DNA from: JAJBWD01 sp041670885
GTDB lineage: Bacteria > Bacillota > Clostridia > Clostridiales > Clostridiaceae
Reading direction: 5' to 3'
Assembly (NCBI GenBank): GCA_041670885.1
Contig: JBAXYJ010000064.1
Location: 1-12,633, forward strand
DNA length: 12,633 nucleotides
Below, one piece after another: positions 6,371 through 12,589 of the stretch (within the stretch, counting starts at the first letter, position 1; the number at the start of each line of letters is the position of its first letter). The notes beneath the pieces are model-generated. The model ran no database searches and was not told where the DNA came from. It worked only from the letters and a program-made list of their open reading frames with translations. The translations under genes and the position numbers were made by a program.

Positions 6371-6409
6371 AAAAATAAGTCCTTAACCTTCTTTAACGGT
6401 TAAGGGCTT
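6371..6409 (-). terminator. Terminator of the nickel/cobalt transporter operon
   Basis: On the minus strand AAGCCCTTAACC and GGTTAAGGACTT (arms 6398-6409 and 6377-6388) pair over 12 positions with one G-U, with a nine-base loop, followed by ATTTTT. It lies ten bases after the ATPase stop. Confidence 0.85.
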
Positions 6410-6418
6410 TATATCTCA

Positions 6419-7204
6419 TTAAAAATTATGGTCATGAAAATGTCTATGAGTCTTACCTTCATGACTGTGATAATATTTATCCACAAGATTGACTTTTTCC
6501 AGTAATTCAATATCCTCCAATAGCTTTTCAGTAGGCATATCCGCAGCTATGGTATGAGTTTCATCAAAAAGAATTGATCTGCTTGAAATCTCCTGTACAA
6601 GTTCAAGATTATGTGTCGATGTAATTAATGTTTTACCGGCCTTATTTAATTTGACCAAAAACTCTACAAGCCACCTCTGTGTTCTTGGATCAAGTCCATT
6701 CATAGGCTCATCTAATACAAAGACTTCCGGATTAAGAGACAATACGCAGGCAATGGCTACCTTACGTTTTTCACCTCCGCTTAAATGATAGGGAGTTCTG
6801 TTTCTAAAATCCTGTATATTTAATAAATCGAGACAATCATTCACCCTTTTATCTACGTCAATTTCATCTATTCCCATCTGTCTTGGTCCAAATGCAATCT
6901 CATCATAAACATCAGAACAGAATAGCTGAGTATCTGAATTTTGAAATACAAAACCAATCTTCTGGTGAAGAGACTTTGCAAATTTGTTATCTTGAAGTTT
7001 TTTATGAGTTATTACTTCATTATTGAACTTGTAAACTCCGCTGTCAGGCGAAATAATACCATTTATCAATTTCAGAAGTGTTGATTTGCCGCTGCCGTTA
7101 GGTCCCATCAATGCTACAGCTTCACCTTTTTCTATATGCAGATTAATATTATTTAAAGCGTTTACGCCGGAATATGAATAACAGACATTGTTTATTTCAA
7201 TCAT
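6419..7204 (-). CDS. cbiO: ECF nickel/cobalt transporter ATPase with a His-rich tail
   Basis: A 261-residue ABC ATPase that energises group I ECF import of Ni2+ or Co2+. Seen: Walker A GPNGSGKST (34-42), Q-loop Gln88 (FQNSDTQLF), signature LSGGEKRKVA (141-150), Walker B with Asp165/Glu166 (VLDEPMNGLD) and switch His198 (TSTHNLEL). The C-terminus is unusual: from residue 246 it carries six His in 14 residues (H246, H248, H253, H255, H257, H259), a plausible metal-binding tail. The frame opens at a TTG (7219), but the ATG at 7204 has AAAGGA six bases before it and lies one base after the stop of the T-component gene. It is the last gene of the operon. Ni and Co cannot be told apart from this subunit. 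Confidence 0.93.
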   Translation of the reverse strand: MIEINNVCYSYSGVNALNNINLHIEKGEAVALMGPNGSGKSTLLKLINGIISPDSGVYKFNNEVITHKKLQDNKFAKSLHQKIGFVFQNSDTQLFCSDVYDEIAFGPRQMGIDEIDVDKRVNDCLDLLNIQDFRNRTPYHLSGGEKRKVAIACVLSLNPEVFVLDEPMNGLDPRTQRWLVEFLVKLNKAGKTLITSTHNLELVQEISSRSILFDETHTIAADMPTEKLLEDIELLEKVNLVDKYYHSHEGKTHRHFHDHNF

Positions 7205-7205
7205 C

Positions 7206-8042
7206 TTAAATCCTTTCAAAATACCAAAATATAAATATTATTGCCACATTAATTATTATATATGCAAAGTCTGCAATAGTAAATTTTGACTTGCTGTAAA
7301 CATGATATTCACCGGTGAATCCTCTGCATTCCATAGCATTATACATATCTTCAGCCATTTCCTTTGACTTAATAAACATGGTCCCTGCAATGCCTGAAAG
7401 TGATGCATATTTACTTCTATTTTTCCCAACTGACCTTAACTTTAGTGCATATAACATGTTTAATGTAAAATCACCAAGCATAACAATATATTTAATTGTT
7501 ATATCAAGGACAAGTATAAAAATGTCCGGCACAAAAAACCTTCTAAATGCACTTGTAATATAGCTCCATCTTGTAGAATGAGAAAGAATGTTAACCGCTG
7601 TGATTGTTGTAAAAACTTTAGAAGTTATCATAACGCAGCTGAAGCTATTGCCCCAAAATACAGCTGGCAGCATAAATACAAATGTGAAGAAAGCCATAAT
7701 AAAGCTTACTCTTAGTATTTTAACTATATTATCTGCTTCCATAGTACTTAAAACCACAAGTAAATATACATTTATAATAATTACAAACAGAAAGCTTCTG
7801 GAAATTGAAATCAATATCAAAAGTATAAAAGTAAATGCCACATTGAGAGTTGCATTTACCTTATATTTTGCGATTTTACCTGAGTCTTGTGTCCTTATTC
7901 TTGAAATAACCTTCAGTAAAGACAGGATACTTTTATTAATAAAAGTATCCTTGTCAGATTGAGGAATATATTTCTTGTCTTTTAATAACCATTCTGGCAT
8001 ATCTAACAGTTCATCTCTACAATTATCCAATATTACTTCCAA
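7206..8042 (-). CDS. cbiQ: ECF transporter T component (CbiQ/NikQ type)
   Basis: An integral membrane protein of up to 278 residues that couples the ATPase to the metal-binding subunit. Seen: several hydrophobic helices between about residues 65 and 185, then the cytoplasmic coupling region with Ala-Arg/Gly-type motifs: ALKLRSVGKNRSKYASLSGIAGTMFIKSKEMAEDMYNAMECRGFTGEY. The MECRGFTG box corresponds to the A-R-G coupling-helix signature of T components. A final helix ends at YFERI. The start is uncertain: the longest frame uses TTG at 8042 and overlaps the upstream gene by 20 bases; TTG at 8030 has GGAAG five bases upstream; and an ATG at 8000 would start the protein at MPEWLL. The stop lies one base before the ATPase start. 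Confidence 0.88.
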   Translation of the reverse strand: MEVILDNCRDELLDMPEWLLKDKKYIPQSDKDTFINKSILSLLKVISRIRTQDSGKIAKYKVNATLNVAFTFILLILISISRSFLFVIIINVYLLVVLSTMEADNIVKILRVSFIMAFFTFVFMLPAVFWGNSFSCVMITSKVFTTITAVNILSHSTRWSYITSAFRRFFVPDIFILVLDITIKYIVMLGDFTLNMLYALKLRSVGKNRSKYASLSGIAGTMFIKSKEMAEDMYNAMECRGFTGEYHVYSKSKFTIADFAYIIINVAIIFIFWYFERI

Positions 8043-9024
8043 CCTTATCTTTCTTCAAACTACTGATAATTTTAAATAAAATTACTAATATTGCTGCCCC
8101 TGCTACTGCAGACAGTATGTACCCTGCAATATCGGGTAATCCACTAACGGCATAATCAGGCATAACAGCCTGAAAGCTAAACCCGCTCAACATTCCTTTT
8201 GGTACAAATCCAAGTGCCTTACCACCGGATACGACCCCATTTATTTCATCTGCTCCCCATTCGCCCCAAGCTGTACCTGTTGCAAGAAGTCCCAGTGGAG
8301 TTAAGCAAATCAAGGCTGCAATCAAACCATATATGGCTTTGGTTTTTTGTTTTGCTCCTTCATAAATTGTACCCGGTGATACCTTTTTGATATAGGCAAC
8401 AATAGCGACTGTAAATACCGCTTCAACAACACCAGCCACAAGAAGATGTGGTATTGTCATTGCCGGTATAGATACTGACAGAGAATATGGGCAGTATAAT
8501 GGCTGTCCCATCGCATTCTTAAATAGTAATGGCTGTATACCAAATTCTATTCCTGCACATAAAGCTGCTACATTTATGCCTGCATAAGAACCCAATGCCA
8601 TCCCAACATATTCACCTTTTTCTGTTTTTACCCTATCTTTAATAAACTTGTAAACAAAATATCCAATAAAAGGTAATATAAATGCCATATTAAAACAATT
8701 TGCACCAAATGCCAATATACCACCATCACCAAATAACAGTGCTTGAATCATAAGAGCTACAGTAACACTAATACAGGCTGCATAAGGTCCTAACAGAATT
8801 GCAAGCAGGGTTCCTCCCACTGCATGACCTGTTGTCCCTCCGGGAAGAGGTACGTTAAACATCATTAATAAGAATGAAAAAGCTGCACCAACACCAAGTA
8901 ATGGTATTTTAGCTTTTGGTATTTCATTTTTCACCTTTTTTACTGCTTTCGCCCATACGGGAACCATTGCAGCCCCCATAACCGCACAGGTTGATGGACT
9001 CAAATAATTATCTGGAATATGCAT
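8023..9024 (-). CDS. cbiM: ECF nickel/cobalt substrate-binding membrane subunit (CbiM/NikM) with C-terminal NikN-like domain
   Basis: A 333-residue membrane protein. Seen: the invariant N-terminus MHIPDNYLSP, in which the amino terminus and His2 bind the metal in NikM structures, and PGGTTGHAVGGTL with His67, the third ligand region. Several hydrophobic helices fill residues 10-220. The C-terminal third has TGTAWGEWGADEI and a final helix (IAGYILSAVAGAAILVILFKIIS), resembling the accessory PDGLE/NikN region often fused to NikM. The metal is Ni2+ or Co2+; the sequence does not decide. The ribosome site is weak (AAAGG about 12 bases from the ATG). It is the first gene of the transporter set, followed by overlapping T-component and adjacent ATPase genes. 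Its upstream gap holds a CCCC-N4-GGGG dyad that may bind the metal sensor. Confidence 0.93.
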   Translation of the reverse strand: MHIPDNYLSPSTCAVMGAAMVPVWAKAVKKVKNEIPKAKIPLLGVGAAFSFLLMMFNVPLPGGTTGHAVGGTLLAILLGPYAACISVTVALMIQALLFGDGGILAFGANCFNMAFILPFIGYFVYKFIKDRVKTEKGEYVGMALGSYAGINVAALCAGIEFGIQPLLFKNAMGQPLYCPYSLSVSIPAMTIPHLLVAGVVEAVFTVAIVAYIKKVSPGTIYEGAKQKTKAIYGLIAALICLTPLGLLATGTAWGEWGADEINGVVSGGKALGFVPKGMLSGFSFQAVMPDYAVSGLPDIAGYILSAVAGAAILVILFKIISSLKKDKVGSNIG

Positions 9025-9098
9025 TTTCAGACCAACCTTTCACAAATAAATTTTATATTGTACTTAATTATAAAGTGTTTTTTTTATGGCACAAGCCT

Positions 9099-9228
9099 AT
9101 GCGGGGGATATAATATATACAATATATTCATAATATTAGAAAAGTACATTTTACAGTTGTTCCGGCAAATTACCACATTCAAATAATTATATGTTCTATC
9201 ATATCATATGCCCCGGATGGGGATATAC
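9099..9228 (-). promoter_or_regulatory. Upstream region of the transporter operon with G/C-tract operator candidates
   Basis: In very A+T-rich DNA two G/C tracts stand out: CCCC-GGAT-GGGG at 9211-9222, with AT-rich flanks resembling the ATACCC-N4-GGGTAT form of CsoR/RcnR-family operators, and a single GGGGG tract at 9103-9107. Both are followed by ATATA. Promoter-like A/T-rich hexamers lie between them, but none is clear enough to name. The rest of 9025-9276 holds no gene, and I saw no cobalamin or NiCo riboswitch consensus. Confidence 0.45.
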
Positions 9229-9276
9229 TGATGAATATTTATACTGCCCGTTATTATATCTAAATCATCTTCAAGA

Positions 9277-9642
9277 CTATTTAATAAAGCTGTCAATTGC
9301 TTTATTCAGGTTTTCAATTGCTTTTTTATCACCTGATTCTACAGCGTCCACAATGCAATGCGCCATGTGATCCTTTAAGATTACCTTACCTGTATTATTA
9401 AGAGCAGATATGACCGCTGACAATTGAATCAATACCTCACTGCAATCCTTGCCATCTTCTACCATTCGTTTTACCGATTCCAGATGCCCGCTGGCACGGG
9501 ATAAACGGTTTATTACAGCTTTTGTGTTTTGATGGATATGTTTATGTTCTTCATTGTGGCTATGTGTATATTCTTTTCCATCAGATGATAAATGAGTATG
9601 AACTTGCCCTGATTCCATATTGGACTTATCCATTATAGTCAT
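9277..9642 (-). CDS. CsoR/RcnR-family metal-sensing repressor with a His-rich N-terminus (probable Ni/Co sensor)
   Basis: A 121-residue all-helical repressor of the DUF156 family. Seen: NRLSRASGHLESVKRMVEDGKDCSEVLIQLSAVISAL, then KDHMAHCIVDA. The conserved ligands are Cys67, His92 and Cys96, the Cys-His-Cys set of CsoR and InrS, not the Cys-His-His set of RcnR. Before the domain is a 40-residue extension with seven His (15, 17, 27, 29, 33, 35, 37), recalling the extra N-terminal His of nickel-sensing InrS. With a nickel/cobalt importer directly downstream, I infer a Ni(II) or Co(II) sensor; Cu(I) remains possible. Two ATGs are possible: 9642 (two bases after AAGGAGG, too close) or 9633 (11 bases). 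No terminator separates it from the transporter genes, so partial co-transcription is likely. Confidence 0.9.
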   Translation of the reverse strand: MTIMDKSNMESGQVHTHLSSDGKEYTHSHNEEHKHIHQNTKAVINRLSRASGHLESVKRMVEDGKDCSEVLIQLSAVISALNNTGKVILKDHMAHCIVDAVESGDKKAIENLNKAIDSFIK

Positions 9643-9664
9643 ATCCTCCTTACATACTTTTTAT

Positions 9665-9786
9665 CTAACTTATAAGACATCCACTTCTATAAGTTAGCGC
9701 GCCTTTAATTCTGCTTCAGGAGGGGCAGAATCCCTATCTGAAGTTTCCATGTTTATCTTTAGCTAAACGAATTCACTTCTAGTATA
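9665..9786 (-). promoter_or_regulatory. Structured leader/operator region of the metal-sensor gene
   Basis: Read on the minus strand, a TATACT box (9781-9786, -35 box weak) is followed by three dyads. A: CTTCAG (9738-9743) with CTGAAG (9714-9719), containing AGGG/CCCT inside (9732-9735 with 9721-9724). B: ATTCTGC with GCAGAAT (9725-9731 and 9708-9714), which uses the loop of A and so cannot form together with it. C: a perfect 10-bp stem CTAACTTATA (9688-9697) with TATAAGTTAG (9665-9674) and a 13-base loop, ending 15 bases before the ribosome site. These are either operators for the sensor or a folded leader RNA; no known riboswitch was recognised. Confidence 0.45.
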
Positions 9787-9814
9787 CATCATTCCTTCTT
9801 ATTTTTCAGCAATA

Positions 9815-9843
9815 AAATGACTCCAGCAGTTTTTGCCGGAGCC
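9815..9843 (-). terminator. Terminator of the alcohol dehydrogenase gene
   Basis: On the minus strand GGCTCCGGCA (9834-9843) pairs with TGCTGGAGTC (9819-9828) over ten positions, two of them G-U, followed by ATTTTATT. It lies about 40 bases after the stop codon and resembles the hairpin at 4970-4993. Confidence 0.75.
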
Positions 9844-9881
9844 ATAGGTATTAATATATACCCTTTTGTATAAAATACGAG

Positions 9882-11081
9882 TTATAGTGAATCTGCAAAT
9901 ATCTGTCTTACATTTTCTCTAGTAGCTTCGATTGGAGCTACTGAAAGAAGTACTCCTAAGCTTGGAGTAGTGAATGCTAAGTCAACAAGTCTGTCTAAGT
10001 CTTTCTCGCTGAATCCCAGGTCTGTAAGTTTAACTGTAATTCCAACAGTCTTTAACCAGGCTTCAATACGATCTCCGGCAACTTCAGCTTCTTGAGGTTC
10101 TCCTTTAAGTCCGGGAACAACTGATGAGAATATATCTGCTACTACTTCAGGAACAGCCGGATAAATCTGTTTTATTACTGCCGGCAGCAAAATTCCAAGT
10201 CCTTGACCATGAACTACTTCCGGCTTAATAGCACTTAGTGGATGCTCAAGTGCATGAGTGAAATGAAGTAAACCATTATCAAAGCATATTCCAGCAATAA
10301 GTGCTGCATAAGCCAGATAATATCTTGCTGTTAAATCCTGAGGGTGAGCCATTGCCTGTGGAAGATATCTTCCAACAAGTCTGATTGTTTCTTTAGCTAA
10401 CATAACAGTATAAGGGGATGCTATTTTGCTTGTAGCAGCCTCTAAAACATGGTTAACAGCATCTACTGATACAAAGCAGGTTTGATTAACAGGAAGCATA
10501 GCCATAAGAGCCGGGTCATCTATTGCATATTTAGGATAAATACAATCAGCAACTATACATGGTTTGTACTGTTTCTTTGTTATAGTTACAACAGCAAATC
10601 TATCTGATTCTGAACCAGTACCATGAGTTAAATTGATAGCTATGATTGGCACTGCATTTTCAGCAGGAAATTTGCCTTCCATAAGTTCTTCTGCAGGTTT
10701 TCCAGGATACTTTAATAATACTGCAACAGCCTTACCGGCATCTATTGAACTTCCGCCGCCTATTGGTATAACAGCCTGTGCACCAAAGTCTTTTGCTATC
10801 TTAACAGCTTCATCAACTTCAGCATCAGTTGGGTTTGGAGTTACTTTATTATAAAGTACATATTCTATACCATTTGCTTTTAAAGCAGCTTCAACATAAT
10901 CCCAAGCACCAGTTCTCTTGTAAGCGCCTTTACCGGTCATTACAATTAACTTGTTAACCCCTGTTTTTTTGAGCTCAGCAGCTATATCGGATATTTTCTT
11001 TATAGCTCCTACTCCCAGATAAGTGATAGTTTTTGCTCTGATTTCCCTAACTTCATTGATGTCCATTTTGCTTTCCCACAT
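9882..11081 (-). CDS. Iron-dependent (type III) alcohol dehydrogenase
   Basis: A 399-residue NAD(P)-linked dehydrogenase of normal family length. Seen: N-terminal nucleotide-binding half with GGGSSID (108-114) and NLTHGTGSESD, then the iron-binding half with ligands Asp207 and His211 (SVDAVNH), His276 (HFTHALEHP) and His291 (VVHGQGLG); His280 matches the catalytic His of FucO. All ligands are intact, so an active cytoplasmic alcohol/aldehyde oxidoreductase is expected. The substrate is not decided by the sequence; ethanol, methanol or other short alcohols are possible. The frame extends to 11096, but the ATG at 11081 has GGAGG eight bases upstream. It is a single-gene unit with its own terminator. 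Upstream are a TATAAA box and a 21-bp dyad, and then the decayed NuoF-like gene. Confidence 0.92.
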   Translation of the reverse strand: MWESKMDINEVREIRAKTITYLGVGAIKKISDIAAELKKTGVNKLIVMTGKGAYKRTGAWDYVEAALKANGIEYVLYNKVTPNPTDAEVDEAVKIAKDFGAQAVIPIGGGSSIDAGKAVAVLLKYPGKPAEELMEGKFPAENAVPIIAINLTHGTGSESDRFAVVTITKKQYKPCIVADCIYPKYAIDDPALMAMLPVNQTCFVSVDAVNHVLEAATSKIASPYTVMLAKETIRLVGRYLPQAMAHPQDLTARYYLAYAALIAGICFDNGLLHFTHALEHPLSAIKPEVVHGQGLGILLPAVIKQIYPAVPEVVADIFSSVVPGLKGEPQEAEVAGDRIEAWLKTVGITVKLTDLGFSEKDLDRLVDLAFTTPSLGVLLSVAPIEATRENVRQIFADSL

Positions 11082-11119
11082 ACTTTTTACCTCCATTTAT
11101 AATATATTATTGATAGATT

Positions 11120-11146
11120 ACCTAACTTTTAATGTTAGGTTTTATA
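11120..11146 (-). promoter_or_regulatory. Dyad and possible -10 box upstream of the alcohol dehydrogenase gene
   Basis: ACCTAAC (11120-11126) and GTTAGGT (11134-11140) are a perfect 7-bp dyad with a 7-base centre. Directly upstream on the minus strand is TATAAA (11141-11146), a plausible -10 box, so the dyad would cover the start point. No good -35 box is visible, so an activator-dependent promoter is possible. No T-run follows the dyad. Confidence 0.4.
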
Positions 11147-11265
11147 TTTTCCTCCAATATGAAAAAATTAAAGCAAAAAATATTATCCATAGGGGAGGTT
11201 AATATCATTGGTTATATTTTATTTTGCTTTATACGTTGTATGAAGCAGATGACGTGAAGTGGTAC

Positions 11266-11660
11266 TTAATGGTTCCTGCCATTTGGAACTCCACCACCTA
11301 TGTCATATATAATTTCTCCGAATGTAATTTCAAAAGGAACCTCATATAAACCGGGGTTTGCTATATTACCTGACAAACAGATTAATTTTGTTCCGCTGCT
11401 GAATTCTGTACCATAGCTTGTATATTATATTTTGGGAAATTCTTTATCTCATAAGCTTGTTCAAGTTTTACTCCTGTCGAATATCCTGGCCCGCCTCTAC
11501 CCATAAGCTTGGACTTTTTAACTTCATCAATAAGCTGGAGGCTGTCCATTGTTATTGCTTTTTTCAAGCCTTCAAATCCGCTAGCTTTTGTATAATCTTA
11601 TACTAAATCCGGTACTATTTTACCAATATTACAGGAAATTAAATTTACTGTTTTTAACAT
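11266..11660 (-). pseudogene. Decayed NuoF-like (NADH-binding flavoprotein) gene
   Basis: The relic starts at an ATG (11660) and reads MLKTVNLISCNIGKIVPDLV, hits an in-frame TAA (11598-11600), and continues in the same frame as DYTKASGFEGLKKAIT and LIDEVKKSKLMGRGGPGYSTGVKLEQAYEI, the N-terminal FMN-domain region of NuoF/HndC-type proteins. After FPKY the frame breaks. From 11415, in another frame, YGTEFSSGTKLICLSGNIANPGLYEV and EIIYDIGGGVPNGRN follow, a segment that in intact family members lies roughly 200 or more residues later. A large internal deletion therefore removed the NADH-binding glycine-rich part. The relic ends at TAA (11266-11268) before the [4Fe-4S] C-terminus. Intact relatives pass electrons from NADH in complex I, bifurcating hydrogenases or NAD-linked formate dehydrogenases. 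It cannot be functional. Confidence 0.85.
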
Positions 11661-12137
11661 AATTCTTTTCCCCTGTATTTTAATCAAATTCCCAATTTTT
11701 TCACGACTTAGATTTCCAAACACCTCTTCGTCTATTTTTGCTGAAGGACTGATATTACAAGCTTCTATACAGTTAGTAAGGATCAGTGTAAAAATTCCGT
11801 CTTTTGTAGTTTTACCGATTTTAATTCCCAGCCGCTGCTCAAAAATTTTAACTATTTCTTTTGACTTATTTACATGGTATGTTGTACTTTTGCATACCTG
11901 AATAATATGCTTCCCCATTGGCTTTGAATTTAACATTGCGTAGAAGGTCATAACATCATAAATTTTACTGATATGAAGACCAAACTGATTTGCAATTAAT
12001 GTTGCACTTTCTTCACTGATATAGTGCTGTTTAGAGTTTTACTGCACTTCTAATAGAATAGTAATCAATTTCTCTTTTGATTTATTGTGTTTTTCAATTA
12101 TTCTGGAAACGTCTTCAAGCTCATTTATATTCTGTAT
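11661..12137 (-). pseudogene. Decayed NuoE-like ([2Fe-2S] thioredoxin-fold) gene
   Basis: One reading frame runs from 12137 to 11661 with several lesions. A proper ribosome site (AAGGAG, 12145-12150) lies seven bases before the expected start, but the codon there is ATA, not ATG. A premature TAA falls at codon 33 (12039-12041). The original stop has gone, and the frame runs on into the NuoF-like relic. The protein signature is clear: NQFGLHISKIYDVMTFYAML, GKHIIQVCKSTTYHV, FEQRLGIKIGKTTKDGIFTL, TNCIEACNISPSAKI. In intact NuoE the [2Fe-2S] cluster uses C-x4-C plus C-x3-C; here the second Cys of the first pair is Tyr. Order (NuoE then NuoF) matches hydrogenase or formate-dehydrogenase operons. 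A coding fragment from 11951 could still be translated but would lack a complete cluster site. Confidence 0.85.
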
Positions 12138-12223
12138 GATAAAGCTCCTTTCTTTCTTATAATATTAGAATAGGCATAATATTATGTATCAATTTTTATC
12201 TACTTAAGGTTGAACCTAAGAAA

Positions 12224-12263
12224 ATAATTATCCATCTCTCACCTAAGAGGATGGGAGAATTAT
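12224..12263. repeat. Long imperfect stem-loop upstream of the NuoE-like relic
   Basis: ATAATT (12224-12229) pairs with AATTAT (12258-12263), and CCATCTCT with AGAGGATGG inside with a one-base bulge and a small internal loop; the loop is about six bases. On the minus strand only a weak TTATTTTC follows, so it could be a leader structure or weak terminator for the decayed operon. Confidence 0.45.
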
Positions 12264-12534
12264 GCATTGATTGGTAAATTTTTTATTATTTCTGAATATT
12301 CAAATAGTCTTAATATTCTTTCTATTTATTATAGCAAATAAAACTAGTAAATTCAAGAATAAATTATAAATTTTGTGTTAAATAGTATATTTTGTAAATT
12401 GATTGGTTTCCGATATGCTGCTCAACCATTGTTTTTGGTAGTCTCTATCATTGATAAATACTTGCTTTTAATCATGTTCATTTTTGGTGTTGTTATCTCA
12501 TAAAGCCATTTGATTTTAATCCATAATCTTGTTA

Positions 12535-12589
12535 AAAAATAAAGAGATAAGCAACACCTTCGGCACGTTGAGTATCTCTTTGTTTTATA
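12535..12589. terminator. Probable bidirectional terminator near the right edge
   Basis: AAAGAGATA (12541-12549) and TATCTCTTT (12573-12581) are perfect 9-bp arms, with an inner CAAC/GTTG stem (12552-12555 and 12567-12570) and a TTCG-containing loop. The minus strand is followed by ATTTTTTAAC, the plus strand by GTTTTAT. It most likely ends a minus-strand gene lying to the right of the window. Confidence 0.7.

Noticed and set aside
6196..6418. Possible cyclic di-GMP riboswitch next to the GGDEF gene.
   Set aside because: No matching conserved core was seen; the gap holds a terminator and a plausible sigma-A promoter only.
7588..7962. Open frame of 124 codons on the plus strand.
   Set aside because: It is antisense to the T component; its hydrophobic composition mirrors the membrane helices on the other strand.
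9025..9276. Possible cobalamin or NiCo riboswitch upstream of the nickel/cobalt importer.
   Set aside because: I could not find the conserved boxes of either class on the minus strand; the only standouts are G/C tracts that fit protein operators better.
11195..11250. Plus-strand GGGGAGG followed by a TTG, possible start of a small gene.
   Set aside because: The frame ends after about eleven codons, and the site lies within the decayed minus-strand locus.
12300..12540. Minus-strand frame containing DRDYQKQWLSSISETNQF, looked at as a possible transposase or gene remnant.
   Set aside because: Short, no ribosome site, stops on both sides, and not recognisable as any family.
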